From Methylorubrum aminovorans (GTDB lineage: Bacteria; Pseudomonadota; Alphaproteobacteria; Rhizobiales; Beijerinckiaceae), in the NCBI RefSeq assembly GCF_022179725.1, contig NZ_BPRC01000011.1, positions 1 to 64,000 of the forward strand: a DNA stretch of 64,000 nt, written 5' to 3'. Positions 33,496 to 41,644 of the stretch are shown in pieces. The notes under the pieces are model-generated. The model did no database searches, was not told the DNA's origin, and saw only the letters and a list, made by a program, of their open reading frames with translations. A program made the translations under genes and the position numbers. How positions within the stretch are numbered: position 1 is the first letter of the stretch; the number at the start of each line of letters is the position of its first letter.

Positions 33496-34389
33496 TCACC
33501 GGAACAGGCTGGAGCCGTCGAGGCGGGCTCCGGCGTTGGGACCGGCGCGCAGCACGAAGTCGTTGCCCGGCATGTGCGGAAATCCCTGGAAGTTGAGGGT
33601 GTTGACGAACTTGCTGCGGCAGGCGGCAAGGCTCTTGTCGCAGCCGGCGACGAGGATGAAGGCGTCGCCCGGTGCGCTCGGGCGCGGCGGCGGGTCCCAC
33701 AGGTCGAGGCTCACGCTCTCGCCGTCGCGGTGATGGCCCCGCAGGTCGGCGGCCTGTCCGGCATTGGCGCCCGTCTCCCAGGTGAGGCGCCCGCCGGAGA
33801 ACCAGCCCGTGGGAAAGCTCTCGGCCAGAGCGACGGCGAGCCGGCCGGGCTCGGAAGCGGCCCGGACCGTGCCGGTGGTGCGGAAGCGGGGATCGCTCAG
33901 ATCGACGCGGCAGCGGGCATCGCCGAGATCGGCATCGCAGGCGGCGCGGAAGCTGCGCCCGACCGTGACATCGAGGCGGTGCATCAGCCCACGCAGCTCG
34001 GCCACGAAGGCGCCGCCCTCTCGGCGGATCTCGCCCAAGGTCGCGACGTCGAGGAGCAGGCGTGCCTCGGGTTCGGCCCAATCGACGAGCCAGGTCTCGA
34101 CCCCGGCCCCGTCGTAGAGCCCCGCCGCCACGTCGGCCTCCGTGATCCCGGCCGAGGTCAGGGCGCCGGCCACCTCGCCGCCGCCGACGGCGAAGCCGAG
34201 TTCCGCACTTGCCTCGGCCGCCTCCAGCCCGCTGCGGGCGGCGTAGGTCACCCCAGTGAGGACGAGATCGCGGTCGTGGTCGGTGAAGCCGAGGACGAGC
34301 CCGTCGCGGCGGCGCAGGGCCCAGCAGCGGCAGAGCGTCGTCGCGCCGCTCTCCAAGCGGGCTGCGAGGCGGGGCGGGACAGTGCGCAT
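33496..34389 (-). CDS. GTA g13-like tail hub protein (DUF2163)
   Basis: 297 residues. The C-terminal Cys-containing motif CDKSLAACRSKF and NTLNFQGFPHMPGND is the hallmark of the DUF2163/BR0599 family; with cysteines upstream (RAACDADLGDARCRVD) it can form the iron-sulfur site described for GTA tail hubs. It sits in the conserved order g12-g13-g14. Confidence 0.9.
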   Translation of the reverse strand: MRTVPPRLAARLESGATTLCRCWALRRRDGLVLGFTDHDRDLVLTGVTYAARSGLEAAEASAELGFAVGGGEVAGALTSAGITEADVAAGLYDGAGVETWLVDWAEPEARLLLDVATLGEIRREGGAFVAELRGLMHRLDVTVGRSFRAACDADLGDARCRVDLSDPRFRTTGTVRAASEPGRLAVALAESFPTGWFSGGRLTWETGANAGQAADLRGHHRDGESVSLDLWDPPPRPSAPGDAFILVAGCDKSLAACRSKFVNTLNFQGFPHMPGNDFVLRAGPNAGARLDGSSLFR

Positions 34390-34400
34390 CGGCTTCCCCT

Positions 34401-35042
34401 TCAGGGCACGATTTCGATCAGCGGAATCCGCGGCACCTCGCCGGCGGTGAAGGCGGCGAGATCGACGGTGAGTTCGTCGGTGTCGAAGCGGACCGGCACG
34501 TCGAACTCGAAGCCGGCGGTGATGGCGGCGCCCATGGGCGGCACCGCGTCCGCGGCGAAGGTGAGCTGCCCCGTCGTTGAATCGACCGAAACCGTCTGGG
34601 CCGCCACCTCGACGCCGTTCACCGCCACGCGCGCGCTGCCAGCCACCGGCTTGTGAATCGTCCGGCGGTAGGCCTCCGGCCCGTTTCCGTAGCTCTTGGC
34701 GAGCCGGAAGACGCGGGTCGTGCCGTCGCCGGTGCCGATCCGCTGGTCGGTCGGCGCGAAGGGTCGCGAGGGCGGGCCGGAACGGTGATCGACCCGGTCG
34801 CGGTAGCGGAACCCGTAGAGCCGCCCGCGCCGCTCCTCGAAGAAGCCGAGCACCGCGTGCAGCGCGTCGAGGGTGCGGATGCCGAGCCCGGCATCGTAGC
34901 GGCGGCGCGAATCCGCCCAGCGGCTGTTGCGGTGCTCGCGGCCCGACGCCAGCGTGACGATTTCAGTGCGCCGCACCGGGCCGCCGCTGCCGCGCAACGC
35001 GACGTCGAGGGGAAAGCGGACTTCGTGGAAGTCGGCAGGCAT
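34401..35042 (-). CDS. GTA g12-like distal tail protein (DUF2460)
   Basis: 213 residues, beginning FHEVRFPLDVALRGSGGPVR and continuing with RYDAGLGIRTLDALHAVLGF plus FFEERRGRLYGFRYRDRVD, the conserved DUF2460 start. It forms the distal tail ring to which the hub attaches. Spacing to g13 and g11 is 11 bp each. Confidence 0.9.
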   Translation of the reverse strand: MPADFHEVRFPLDVALRGSGGPVRRTEIVTLASGREHRNSRWADSRRRYDAGLGIRTLDALHAVLGFFEERRGRLYGFRYRDRVDHRSGPPSRPFAPTDQRIGTGDGTTRVFRLAKSYGNGPEAYRRTIHKPVAGSARVAVNGVEVAAQTVSVDSTTGQLTFAADAVPPMGAAITAGFEFDVPVRFDTDELTVDLAAFTAGEVPRIPLIEIVP

Positions 35043-35053
35043 CGCGGTGCTCC

Positions 35054-35680
35054 TCAGAGCGCGCGCCGGCCGCGCGCCACGGCGCGGGCGAGGCGGGCGG
35101 CGACCTGGGCCTCGGAGCGGCGGAAGCCCTCAATGTCGGGTGTGGCGATGTTGACGGTGACGGAAACCGGCCGCTCGGCTCCGCCCGCCGCGACGCCGAG
35201 GCGGCCGTCGCTGCCGCGCCGGAGCGGCAGGATCGCCTCAGGCCCGGCCTCGCCCATCAGACCGGTGCCGCCCTCCGGGCCAGCCAGCGGAAAGTAGGTT
35301 GGCGCCGCGACGACGCCGCCGGCCGCGAAGGGGCGGATGCGCCCTCCCCCGAGGACGCCACCGAGGCGGAACGGCACGATCCGCCCATCGGCGACGAGGT
35401 CGCCCCTGGCCAGCGCCGTGGTGCCGCCGGCTCCGGAGGCCGCGCTCAGCAGGCCGTTGACGAGGCTCGTCACGCCCGTCTTCACGGGCGCGAGCGCCGC
35501 CTTGACCGCGACGTTGGAGAGTTTGCTCGCCAGCGAGGCCAGGACCCCGTCGAGCTGGCGCCCGGCATTGAGGTTCCGGTCGAAGGCCGAGGACAGGGTC
35601 TGGCCGAAGCGCTGGGCCAGACGGTCGAGGGTTTCGAGCTGCCTGGCGCGCTCCGTCGTGCCGCGGTCACCGTCTGACAT
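35054..35680 (-). CDS. GTA g11-like tape measure protein
   Basis: 208 residues from an ATG that overlaps the preceding stop (ATGA at 35680). The N-terminal half is helical (TLDRLAQRFGQTLSSAFDRN, ASLASKLSNVAVKAALAPVK). The Gly-rich C-terminus carries the tape-measure ending PTYFPLAGPEGGTGLMGEAG and PEAILPLRRG. It is short, as expected for the short tail of GTAs. An open extension upstream to 36007 is out of context and overlaps other genes. Confidence 0.88.
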   Translation of the reverse strand: MSDGDRGTTERARQLETLDRLAQRFGQTLSSAFDRNLNAGRQLDGVLASLASKLSNVAVKAALAPVKTGVTSLVNGLLSAASGAGGTTALARGDLVADGRIVPFRLGGVLGGGRIRPFAAGGVVAAPTYFPLAGPEGGTGLMGEAGPEAILPLRRGSDGRLGVAAGGAERPVSVTVNIATPDIEGFRRSEAQVAARLARAVARGRRAL

Positions 35681-35910
35681 CAGAGAACCCCCGGATCGGG
35701 ATGGGCGGCCAGCAGCCGGTCGAGATCGGCCCGGCTCGGCGCGTCGGGCGACGGACGGATCAGACCTGCTGCGGCGGCGAGTTCGCAGGGCGTGGCCGCC
35801 CAGAGGTCGCGCGGGCGCCAGCGCAGGGTCGAAAGACCGAGCGCCAGCACCGCATCCCACGGGAAGGCGGAGACGGGCGTCTCCGGCGCGTGACGTCCCG
35901 TGAGGATCAA
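35680..35910 (-). CDS. GTA tail assembly chaperone, second component
   Basis: 76 residues from a TTG at 35910 that overlaps the g10 stop (TTGA). Sequence features such as FPWDAVLALGLSTLRWRPRD and LWAATPCELAAAA match the small tail chaperone (DUF2376-type, rcc01693 in Rhodobacter) encoded between g10 and g11. In many phages this protein is a frameshift product of the upstream frame; here it has its own start. Confidence 0.8.
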   Translation of the reverse strand: MILTGRHAPETPVSAFPWDAVLALGLSTLRWRPRDLWAATPCELAAAAGLIRPSPDAPSRADLDRLLAAHPDPGVL

Positions 35911-36239
35911 GGGTCCATGGGGGGGGCCTCGCCGAAGGCCGCAACCAGCGCCTCACCGAGCGCCGCGGTGACCGCACCGAGGCCACCGTCGAGCGGCAGG
36001 CGGGCAACCGCCTCGTCGTCGAGGGCGTGGCCGCCGCCGCGGAGCGCCGCGCCGAGCAGCGCGATCACGTCGCGGGCCGCGAGCCGGCCGCTGGCGAAGC
36101 GCTCGGCAAGGCCCGCGAGATCGCCCGCGCCGAGCGCGTCCTCCAGTTCGGCCAGCGCGCCCAGAGTGAGGCAGAGCGTGTAGCGCTCGTGGCCCAAGGT
36201 CAGCGGCACCTCGCCGCGTCGGCGGTTGGCCATGCTCAC
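35907..36239 (-). CDS. GTA g10-like tail assembly chaperone
   Basis: About 110 residues; the start overlaps the g9 stop (ATGA), and a second ATG two codons later is possible. Core sequence VPLTLGHERYTLCLTLGALA and ELEDALGAGDLAGLAERF is typical of the gene transfer agent gp10 family. It keeps the tape measure soluble during tail assembly. Confidence 0.88.
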   Translation of the reverse strand: MSMANRRRGEVPLTLGHERYTLCLTLGALAELEDALGAGDLAGLAERFASGRLAARDVIALLGAALRGGGHALDDEAVARLPLDGGLGAVTAALGEALVAAFGEAPPMDP

Positions 36240-36646
36240 GCCCCCGTAAAGCTCAAGGGCCCGGCGGAATCGAGGGCGATGTCGAAGGTGACCTCGCCCG
36301 CATGCTCGCCGCGGTACTCGAGGCTGGTGATCTGGAACAGGCCCTCGATCGTGCCGAAATCGGGGACCACGATCTGGAACAGGTCGATCACGCCGTCGAA
36401 GAACGTCTGGCGCAGGCGCGCGTCGGAGGCCTCGTCGCGGAACACGCCGGAGCCCGCAACCGCGGCGCGGCGCACCCCTGCACCGGCCAGCAGCTCGCGC
36501 CAGCGGCCGGCGGAATCGGCGTTGGTGACGTCCACCGTCTCGGCATTGAAGGCGAGTTGCCGGGCGCGCAGGCCCGCCACCGCGACGAAGCCGTCGGCCC
36601 CGTTACTGACTCGGACCAGGAGGTCCCTGCCCTTCTGTGCGCCCAT
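36236..36646 (-). CDS. GTA g9-like major tail tube protein
   Basis: 136 residues beginning MGAQKGRDLLVRVSNGADGF with the tail-tube family core FNAETVDVTNADSAGRWREL and LEYRGEHAGEVTFDIALDS. It stacks in rings to form the tail tube. 29 bp separate it from g8. Confidence 0.9.
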   Translation of the reverse strand: MGAQKGRDLLVRVSNGADGFVAVAGLRARQLAFNAETVDVTNADSAGRWRELLAGAGVRRAAVAGSGVFRDEASDARLRQTFFDGVIDLFQIVVPDFGTIEGLFQITSLEYRGEHAGEVTFDIALDSAGPLSFTGA

Positions 36647-36675
36647 GCTCGCGGCTCCGCTGTTTTCGGGGAAAA

Positions 36676-37095
36676 TCAGACGGCGACTTCGGTCACCGCC
36701 TCGAAGGAGAGGGTTGCGCGCGCCTCGCCGGTGCGCTCGTCGCGGAGAGCGGCGAGGCTCTTGAGGCGCAGGAAGACGAGGGCGTGACCGCTCAAGGCGA
36801 GGTCGGCCTCGTCGAGGCGGGCGCCGATGTGCTCGGCCACCTCCAGGGCCGAGCGGGCCGAGCCCGGCTTGGCGAAAACGGTGAGGGCGAAGGCGTGGCG
36901 GTGGCGCCGGGCGCCCTCGACCGCGTCGTCGCTGGCCTCGCTCGGTCCGAACAACGCGTAGACCGGTGCGGCGCCGCGCGGCGGCTCATCGTAGAGCCGC
37001 AGGCGGCCGCCCATCAGCGCGGCCAGCGGCGCATCGCCGGCCAGGCGTGCGAGAAGGCCGGCCCGCAGCGCCAGCAGGGGGCTCGATCGCGTCAC
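36676..37095 (-). CDS. GTA g8-like tail terminator (DUF3168)
   Basis: 139 residues from a GTG that overlaps the g7 stop (GTGA). DUF3168 features: LLALRAGLLARLAGDAPLAA and RLYDEPPRGAAPVYALFGPS, later RHRHAFALTVFAKPGSARS. The protein caps the tail tube at the head-proximal end. Confidence 0.88.
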   Translation of the reverse strand: MTRSSPLLALRAGLLARLAGDAPLAALMGGRLRLYDEPPRGAAPVYALFGPSEASDDAVEGARRHRHAFALTVFAKPGSARSALEVAEHIGARLDEADLALSGHALVFLRLKSLAALRDERTGEARATLSFEAVTEVAV

Positions 37096-37433
37096 GGCAC
37101 CGTCTCCTCAATCATCTCCTCGACCTCGCAGACGAGATCGCGGCGGCGCCCGTCCGGGTCGGCGGCGGCGCGGATCGCGAAGCGGCGTGCCCCGTCGGCG
37201 AGGCGCATCGCCGGGGTGACGCCGGGGCGGTAGCGCAGGCTGGCCCGGTAGAGGCCGGGCCGGTCGTCGCGTCCGCCGCGGGATGCGCCGACGCTGCCGA
37301 GCGCTTCCAGCGATCCCCACAGAACCGGCCCGGCGACGTAGCGCCGGAGCCGGCCGCCGAACCCGTCGGGCTCGTCGACGGGGAGTTCGAGCACGAGGCG
37401 GCGGCGCCGCGCGCCGAGCGGTCTGTGCGTCAT
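37092..37433 (-). CDS. GTA g7-like head-tail connector
   Basis: 113 residues from the ATG at 37433 with GGAG upstream. A Rossmann-free beta fold is suggested by RRRLVLELPVDEPDGFGGRL and VLWGSLEALGS; the end overlaps g8. The frame extends to 37538 but that part is antisense-like. Assigned mainly by position between g6 and g8 plus the phage head-tail joining character. Confidence 0.82.
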   Translation of the reverse strand: MTHRPLGARRRRLVLELPVDEPDGFGGRLRRYVAGPVLWGSLEALGSVGASRGGRDDRPGLYRASLRYRPGVTPAMRLADGARRFAIRAAADPDGRRRDLVCEVEEMIEETVP

Positions 37434-37455
37434 GATCGGTCTCCGAGGTTCGGGA

Positions 37456-38031
37456 TCAGAGCCGCATCCGGCGGCAGGCGGCGGCGAGGCCCGCGGCCTC
37501 CGGCGGCAGCGGCCGGGGCACGCCCTCGCGGCCCGCATCGCCGCGGTTCTCGAACCAGTCCGCGACTGTCAGGCGCAGGGCCTGGACCAGGGGCTCGGGG
37601 ACCGGCGGCCCCTCGCTTCCGCAGCCGGCGCTCACCTCGACCAGTGCCGAGGCCGCGCCGAGCGGCGGCAAGTCCGGCCCGAACAGGAGACAGGGCGCCT
37701 CCCACGGGTCGGGACCGATCCGGATCGGTCCCGGCTCGATCGCAGTGAGGGTCCCGCTCTTATCGACCCGCCCGGCGCGCAGCACGGCAACGAGGGGGCT
37801 CAGCGGCAGCGGCAGCAGACCGAGCCGAGGCCAGGCCGCCAGCACCACCCGGAAACGGGCGGGCCGCAGCAGCCGACGGGCGGCCGCCTCGACCGCCGCC
37901 CGCGCCGCGGGGATCAGGCGGGCGATCAGGGACTCTTCGGCAGTCTCATCGGAGGAGAGTCGGAGATAGCCGCGCATCTCGGCCACGCTCACCGGCTCGA
38001 CGCCGGTCTCCTCGACGCGTATCGGGATCAT
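37456..38031 (-). CDS. GTA g6-like head-tail adaptor
   Basis: 191 residues. The N-terminus (EPVSVAEMRGYLRLSSDETA, EESLIARLIPAARAAVEAA) is the helical gp6-like connector signature; the C-terminus has LRLTVADWFENRGDAG. It would attach to the portal ring. It heads the tail block, but is separated from the capsid gene by two antisense protease genes. Confidence 0.87.
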   Translation of the reverse strand: MIPIRVEETGVEPVSVAEMRGYLRLSSDETAEESLIARLIPAARAAVEAAARRLLRPARFRVVLAAWPRLGLLPLPLSPLVAVLRAGRVDKSGTLTAIEPGPIRIGPDPWEAPCLLFGPDLPPLGAASALVEVSAGCGSEGPPVPEPLVQALRLTVADWFENRGDAGREGVPRPLPPEAAGLAAACRRMRL

Positions 38032-38064
38032 ACCAGTCTCTCCTGAAAGCGTTCCTCGCCCTCG

Positions 38065-38820
38065 ATGCGTGCGCCGACCCCGCCCGCCGCCCGCCCGGCG
38101 CGCCCTGCCCTCCGGGCCGCCTCCCTCGCGGTCCTGCTCGCCGCCACGCCGGCAGCCGCCATCGTCGGCGGCCGCGAGGGCGCAGAGGTGCCGGGCGCGG
38201 CCTCGGCGGTGATGGTGCTGACCGCGGGCGGCGGGGTGTGTTCAGGGATCGTCGTCGCAGCGGACGCGGTGCTCACCGCCGGCCATTGCGTGGCGGGCGC
38301 GGGCGAGAACCGCGTCCATTATCGCGACGAGACGGGGCGCCCGGTGCTGGCCGAAGTCGCTGCCCGCAGCCTCCATCCCGGCTACGACGGCGACGCGATC
38401 CGCGGGCGCACCCGCTCCATCGATCTGGCGCTTCTGCGCACCCGCGAGCCGCTGCCCGCCCGCTTCGTGCCGGCGGATTTGCGTGCGGCGATGCCGCGCG
38501 CCGGCCAGAACCTGACGCTGGCCGGCTACGGCGCCACGCGGGGCGGCGACCGGCGCTCGATCGGCCGCTATCGCGGCGCCCCCCTCACGGTGATCGAACC
38601 TTACGGCCCGAGCCGCATCCTGGTCTGGATGCAGGCCGCGGGGGCGGGCGGCTGCCAGGGGGATTCCGGCGGGCCGATTCTGGAAGGTGCCGCGGTGCTG
38701 GCGGTGGCCGCCTGGGTAAAGGGCGCGTGCGGCGGCCTGACTCAAGGCATCCTGCTCGGGCCGCAGCGGGCGTGGATCGACCGGACGCTGGCCGGCTGGG
38801 GAGCGTCCGCGCGTTGGTGA
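38065..38820 (+). CDS. secreted trypsin-like serine protease (S1) A
   Basis: 251 residues with a long Arg/Pro start, a hydrophobic signal segment (AASLAVLLAATPAAA), and IVGG at the activation-site position. The S1 triad is complete: His in VLTAGHCVAG, Asp in RSIDLALLRT, Ser in CQGDSGGPI. It should act in the periplasm or outside. It lies antisense to the GTA genes, starting 33 bp beyond the g6 start, with its own promoter in that short gap or within g6. Confidence 0.85.
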   Translation: MRAPTPPAARPARPALRAASLAVLLAATPAAAIVGGREGAEVPGAASAVMVLTAGGGVCSGIVVAADAVLTAGHCVAGAGENRVHYRDETGRPVLAEVAARSLHPGYDGDAIRGRTRSIDLALLRTREPLPARFVPADLRAAMPRAGQNLTLAGYGATRGGDRRSIGRYRGAPLTVIEPYGPSRILVWMQAAGAGGCQGDSGGPILEGAAVLAVAAWVKGACGGLTQGILLGPQRAWIDRTLAGWGASARW

Positions 38821-38965
38821 CGTCCTTAACCGATCGTGATCCTGCCGCCGACGCCGACGCGGAACCGGAGCTTGGCCGCCGAATTGGCTTCGGATACGCT
38901 TCACCCGGTCCGGGATTCGGCCGCAGCATCCTGCGGACCACGCCCAGACCCTGGAGAACGAGAAA

Positions 38966-39814
38966 ATGGTTGCGAGCCCCCTTCGCGCGTGCCTGTTCGG
39001 TGCCCTGCTGGGACTTGTCCCGCTCTCGGCCCAGGCCGTGGTCGAGGGCCGCACCTCGCGCGATCCCGGGGGGCTGCGTGCTTCGGTGGTGCGCATCGAG
39101 AGCACGCAGGGCGAGATCTGCTCCGGCACTCTGATCGCGCAGGACATCGTGCTCACCGCGGCCCACTGCGTGATGCACAAGGCCGGCTACAACGTGGTCG
39201 TGGTCGATCCGAATTTCCGCCAGCGCCGCCTGCGTGCCGTCGCGGTCTCGATGCATCCCGAATTCGTCCCCGGCACGACGCCGGAGGAGCAGCCGGGCAT
39301 CGACCTTGCCCTGATCAAGCTGGAACAGCCGGCCGGACCCGGCTTCCGCCCGCTCGATCCCCGCGGCGGCGCGATCACCACCGGCGACAACGTGGACATC
39401 GCCGGCTTCGGCGTGCTCGCCGAGAACCGCCGCAACACCGCGCGGACGCTGCGCACCGCGCATCTTGTCTCGATCGGCTCGCTGCAGGTCGCCAACCGCG
39501 TCACCGTCGTCACCGATGCGCGGCGCATGGCCGAAACCGCCGGCGCGGGTGCCTGCCTGGGTGATTCCGGCGGCCCGATCCTGCGCGGCGGCCAGATGGT
39601 CGGCGTGGTGAGCTGGTCGAGCGGCGCCATGCGCCAGGATCGGCGCGCCCGCACCGCCTGCGGCGGCTTCACCGCCGTGACGCCCACCGGCGAGCACGCG
39701 AACTGGATCTCCTCGCGCGCCGCCGAGATGGAGGCGATGGCCCCGGACATGGCCGCCGCACAGGCCGGGCGCACCGAGTGGATGGCCCGGCCCGGCCGGC
39801 GGCGGGCTTACTGA
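38966..39814 (+). CDS. secreted trypsin-like serine protease (S1) B
   Basis: 282 residues with a clear signal peptide (FGALLGLVPLSAQA). Triad: His in VLTAAHCVMH, Asp in GIDLALIKL, Ser in CLGDSGGPI. An extra C-terminal tail of ~40 residues (EMEAMAPDMAAAQAGRTE) follows the fold. A paralog of protease A, 145 bp downstream on the same strand. It converges on the GTA capsid gene with only 11 bp between the stops. Confidence 0.87.
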   Translation: MVASPLRACLFGALLGLVPLSAQAVVEGRTSRDPGGLRASVVRIESTQGEICSGTLIAQDIVLTAAHCVMHKAGYNVVVVDPNFRQRRLRAVAVSMHPEFVPGTTPEEQPGIDLALIKLEQPAGPGFRPLDPRGGAITTGDNVDIAGFGVLAENRRNTARTLRTAHLVSIGSLQVANRVTVVTDARRMAETAGAGACLGDSGGPILRGGQMVGVVSWSSGAMRQDRRARTACGGFTAVTPTGEHANWISSRAAEMEAMAPDMAAAQAGRTEWMARPGRRRAY

Positions 39815-39825
39815 GGGAGCGCCGC

Positions 39826-41088
39826 TCAGGCGAACCGCAGCAGCTTGATCGCGGCGAAGTCCTGCACGCCACCGCCGACGCGCTTGGTGGTGTAGAACAG
39901 CACGTAGGGCTTGGCGGAATACGGATCGCGCAGGGTCCGCAGGCCCACGCGATCCACGACGAGATAGCCGCGCTTGAAGTCGCCGAAGGCGATGGAGGGG
40001 TTCCCGGCGCCGAGGTCGGGCATCGCCTCGGCCTCGACGAGGGGGAAGCCCATCAAGGTCGCGGCGCGGTCGGCGGCCAGCGGCGGTTGCCAGAGATAGT
40101 TGCCGTCCGCGTCCTTGAACTTGCGGATCGCGCTCTGCACCCGCCGGTTCATCACGAAGCTCGCGCCCTGGCGGTAGCCGGCGCGCAAAGCGTAGATCAG
40201 GTCGAACAACACGTCGCTCGGGTTGCTCGCGGGGAAGGCACCGGCCGCCCCCGTCGCCACGAAGCCGAGCTTGCCCGGCTCCCAATCGGCGTTGGCCACC
40301 GTGTCGTAGCTGAGGAAGCCCTTCGGCCGGCCGACGCCATCGCCGGTGACGAAGGCGACGCTCTCCTGCTCGGCGAACGCCGTCTCGACTTCCTCCGCGA
40401 GCCACGCATCGATGTCGAGCACCGCGTCGTCGAGCAGCGTCTGCGTCGCCGCCGGCATGGCGTAGAGTTCCATCGCCGGGAAGCTCAGCTCGGACAGGCT
40501 CGGCGCGTCCGTCTGCGGCCGGGGTGCCGTCTCGGCAACCCAGCCCGCGGCGGGACCTTTGACCGAGACCGCCCGCTTGTACTGGCCGCCGGAGACGGCG
40601 CGGACCGTGGCGATGGCGCGGATCGGCGAGATCTCGCCCAAGCGCCGCAAGACCTCGCGCTCGATCGTCGGGGGCACGAGATAGCCGCCATCCGGTCCGG
40701 TGCCGGCGGAGAGCGCCTTCTCCTCCAGCCGCTTCAGCCCGGCGCTCTCGCCGGCGCGGACGTAGAGGTCGAAGGCAGCCTTGTGCTCGGTGGCGGAGGC
40801 GTCGCGCGGCGTATCCCCACCAAGCGGCGGCCGGGCACGGTCGAGGCTGATCCGGTCGAGCCGGTTCTTCGCCTGATCGAGGGCGGCATCGATGCGGGCG
40901 AGCTTCTCCTCGGTCACGACATCGGCGGTGAGCCGAGTCTCGATCTCGGAGAGCCGCGTGTCGTTGGCCTCCTTGAAGGCCTCGAAGGCGCGGGCGAACT
41001 CGTCGAGCACGGCGTCCGTGCCGAAGGTCGCCGCCTTGTTCTCGGGCAGGCCGATGGGGGCCTTGGTCTCGAAACGCATCTCGGTCAT
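39826..41088 (-). CDS. GTA g5-like HK97-fold major capsid protein
   Basis: About 420 residues from the ATG at 41088 (an upstream open start at 41148 is unlikely). A helical delta/scaffold-like domain of ~110 residues (LDEFARAFEAFKEANDTRLS) precedes the HK97 capsid core: GTGPDGGYLVPPTIEREVLR, LAEEVETAFAEQESVAFVTG, GFPLVEAEAMPDLG. The delta part is probably removed by the protease encoded just upstream, 28 bp away. Confidence 0.93.
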   Translation of the reverse strand: MTEMRFETKAPIGLPENKAATFGTDAVLDEFARAFEAFKEANDTRLSEIETRLTADVVTEEKLARIDAALDQAKNRLDRISLDRARPPLGGDTPRDASATEHKAAFDLYVRAGESAGLKRLEEKALSAGTGPDGGYLVPPTIEREVLRRLGEISPIRAIATVRAVSGGQYKRAVSVKGPAAGWVAETAPRPQTDAPSLSELSFPAMELYAMPAATQTLLDDAVLDIDAWLAEEVETAFAEQESVAFVTGDGVGRPKGFLSYDTVANADWEPGKLGFVATGAAGAFPASNPSDVLFDLIYALRAGYRQGASFVMNRRVQSAIRKFKDADGNYLWQPPLAADRAATLMGFPLVEAEAMPDLGAGNPSIAFGDFKRGYLVVDRVGLRTLRDPYSAKPYVLFYTTKRVGGGVQDFAAIKLLRFA

Positions 41089-41116
41089 GGCATCCTCGTT
41101 GGTGGGACGGGAAGGG

Positions 41117-41587
41117 TCAGGCGCGCGCCGCGAGCGGCGGGGCGGCAAGGCGCGGACGCGGCGGGACGATGGGGCGCGGGGCCGCGGCGCGGATCACCCG
41201 CGCGTCGGGCTGCAGCGGGAAGGTCACAAGCGAGACCTCCCACAGATCGACGGCGATGAGCCGGCGCCCGCCGCGCTCGGGCGAAGACCGCACCACGCGA
41301 AATCCGATCGAGAGGCCGTCGAGGGCGCCCTCGCGCATCAGCGCGTCGATCTCGCGGGCGCGCTGAACCGCGAGATTGAGCCGGCCGGCGACGCGCAGAC
41401 CCCGTCCGTCCTCCTTGAGGGAGAGCCAGGAGCCGATCGGCTCGGCCGGATCGTGCTGCCACAGCATCCGCACCCCGCGCGGCCCCCGCCGGGCGAGGCT
41501 CGCGGCAAACGCCCCCGGCGCGACGGTGTCGCGGCCGAGATCGGGCACGCCGAACAGGCTGGCGTAGCCGGTGAAATGGCCATCCAT
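41117..41587 (-). CDS. GTA g4-like prohead protease
   Basis: 156 residues. HK97 prohead protease features: GYASLFGVPDLGRDTVAPGA with FAASLARRG, HDPAEPIGSWLSLKEDGRG, and LDGLSIGFRVV followed by DLWEVSLVTFPLQPDARV. It cleaves the capsid protein during head maturation. It lies between portal and capsid in the standard order. Confidence 0.9.
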   Translation of the reverse strand: MDGHFTGYASLFGVPDLGRDTVAPGAFAASLARRGPRGVRMLWQHDPAEPIGSWLSLKEDGRGLRVAGRLNLAVQRAREIDALMREGALDGLSIGFRVVRSSPERGGRRLIAVDLWEVSLVTFPLQPDARVIRAAAPRPIVPPRPRLAAPPLAARA

Positions 41588-41644
41588 CGAAAGACCTCGA
41601 AGAGAGGAGTGAAGAGCGGGCTCTGCCCGGATCGTGCCGGGGCC

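Noticed and set aside
35680..36007. The upstream extension of the tape measure frame (to 36007)
   Set aside because: It overlaps the two tail chaperone genes, while the ATG at 35680 overlaps the previous stop and gives the normal protein.
38585..40405. A 606-codon minus-strand frame across the protease genes and the capsid gene
   Set aside because: It is Arg/Gly-rich with no motif and overlaps three genes with intact signatures.
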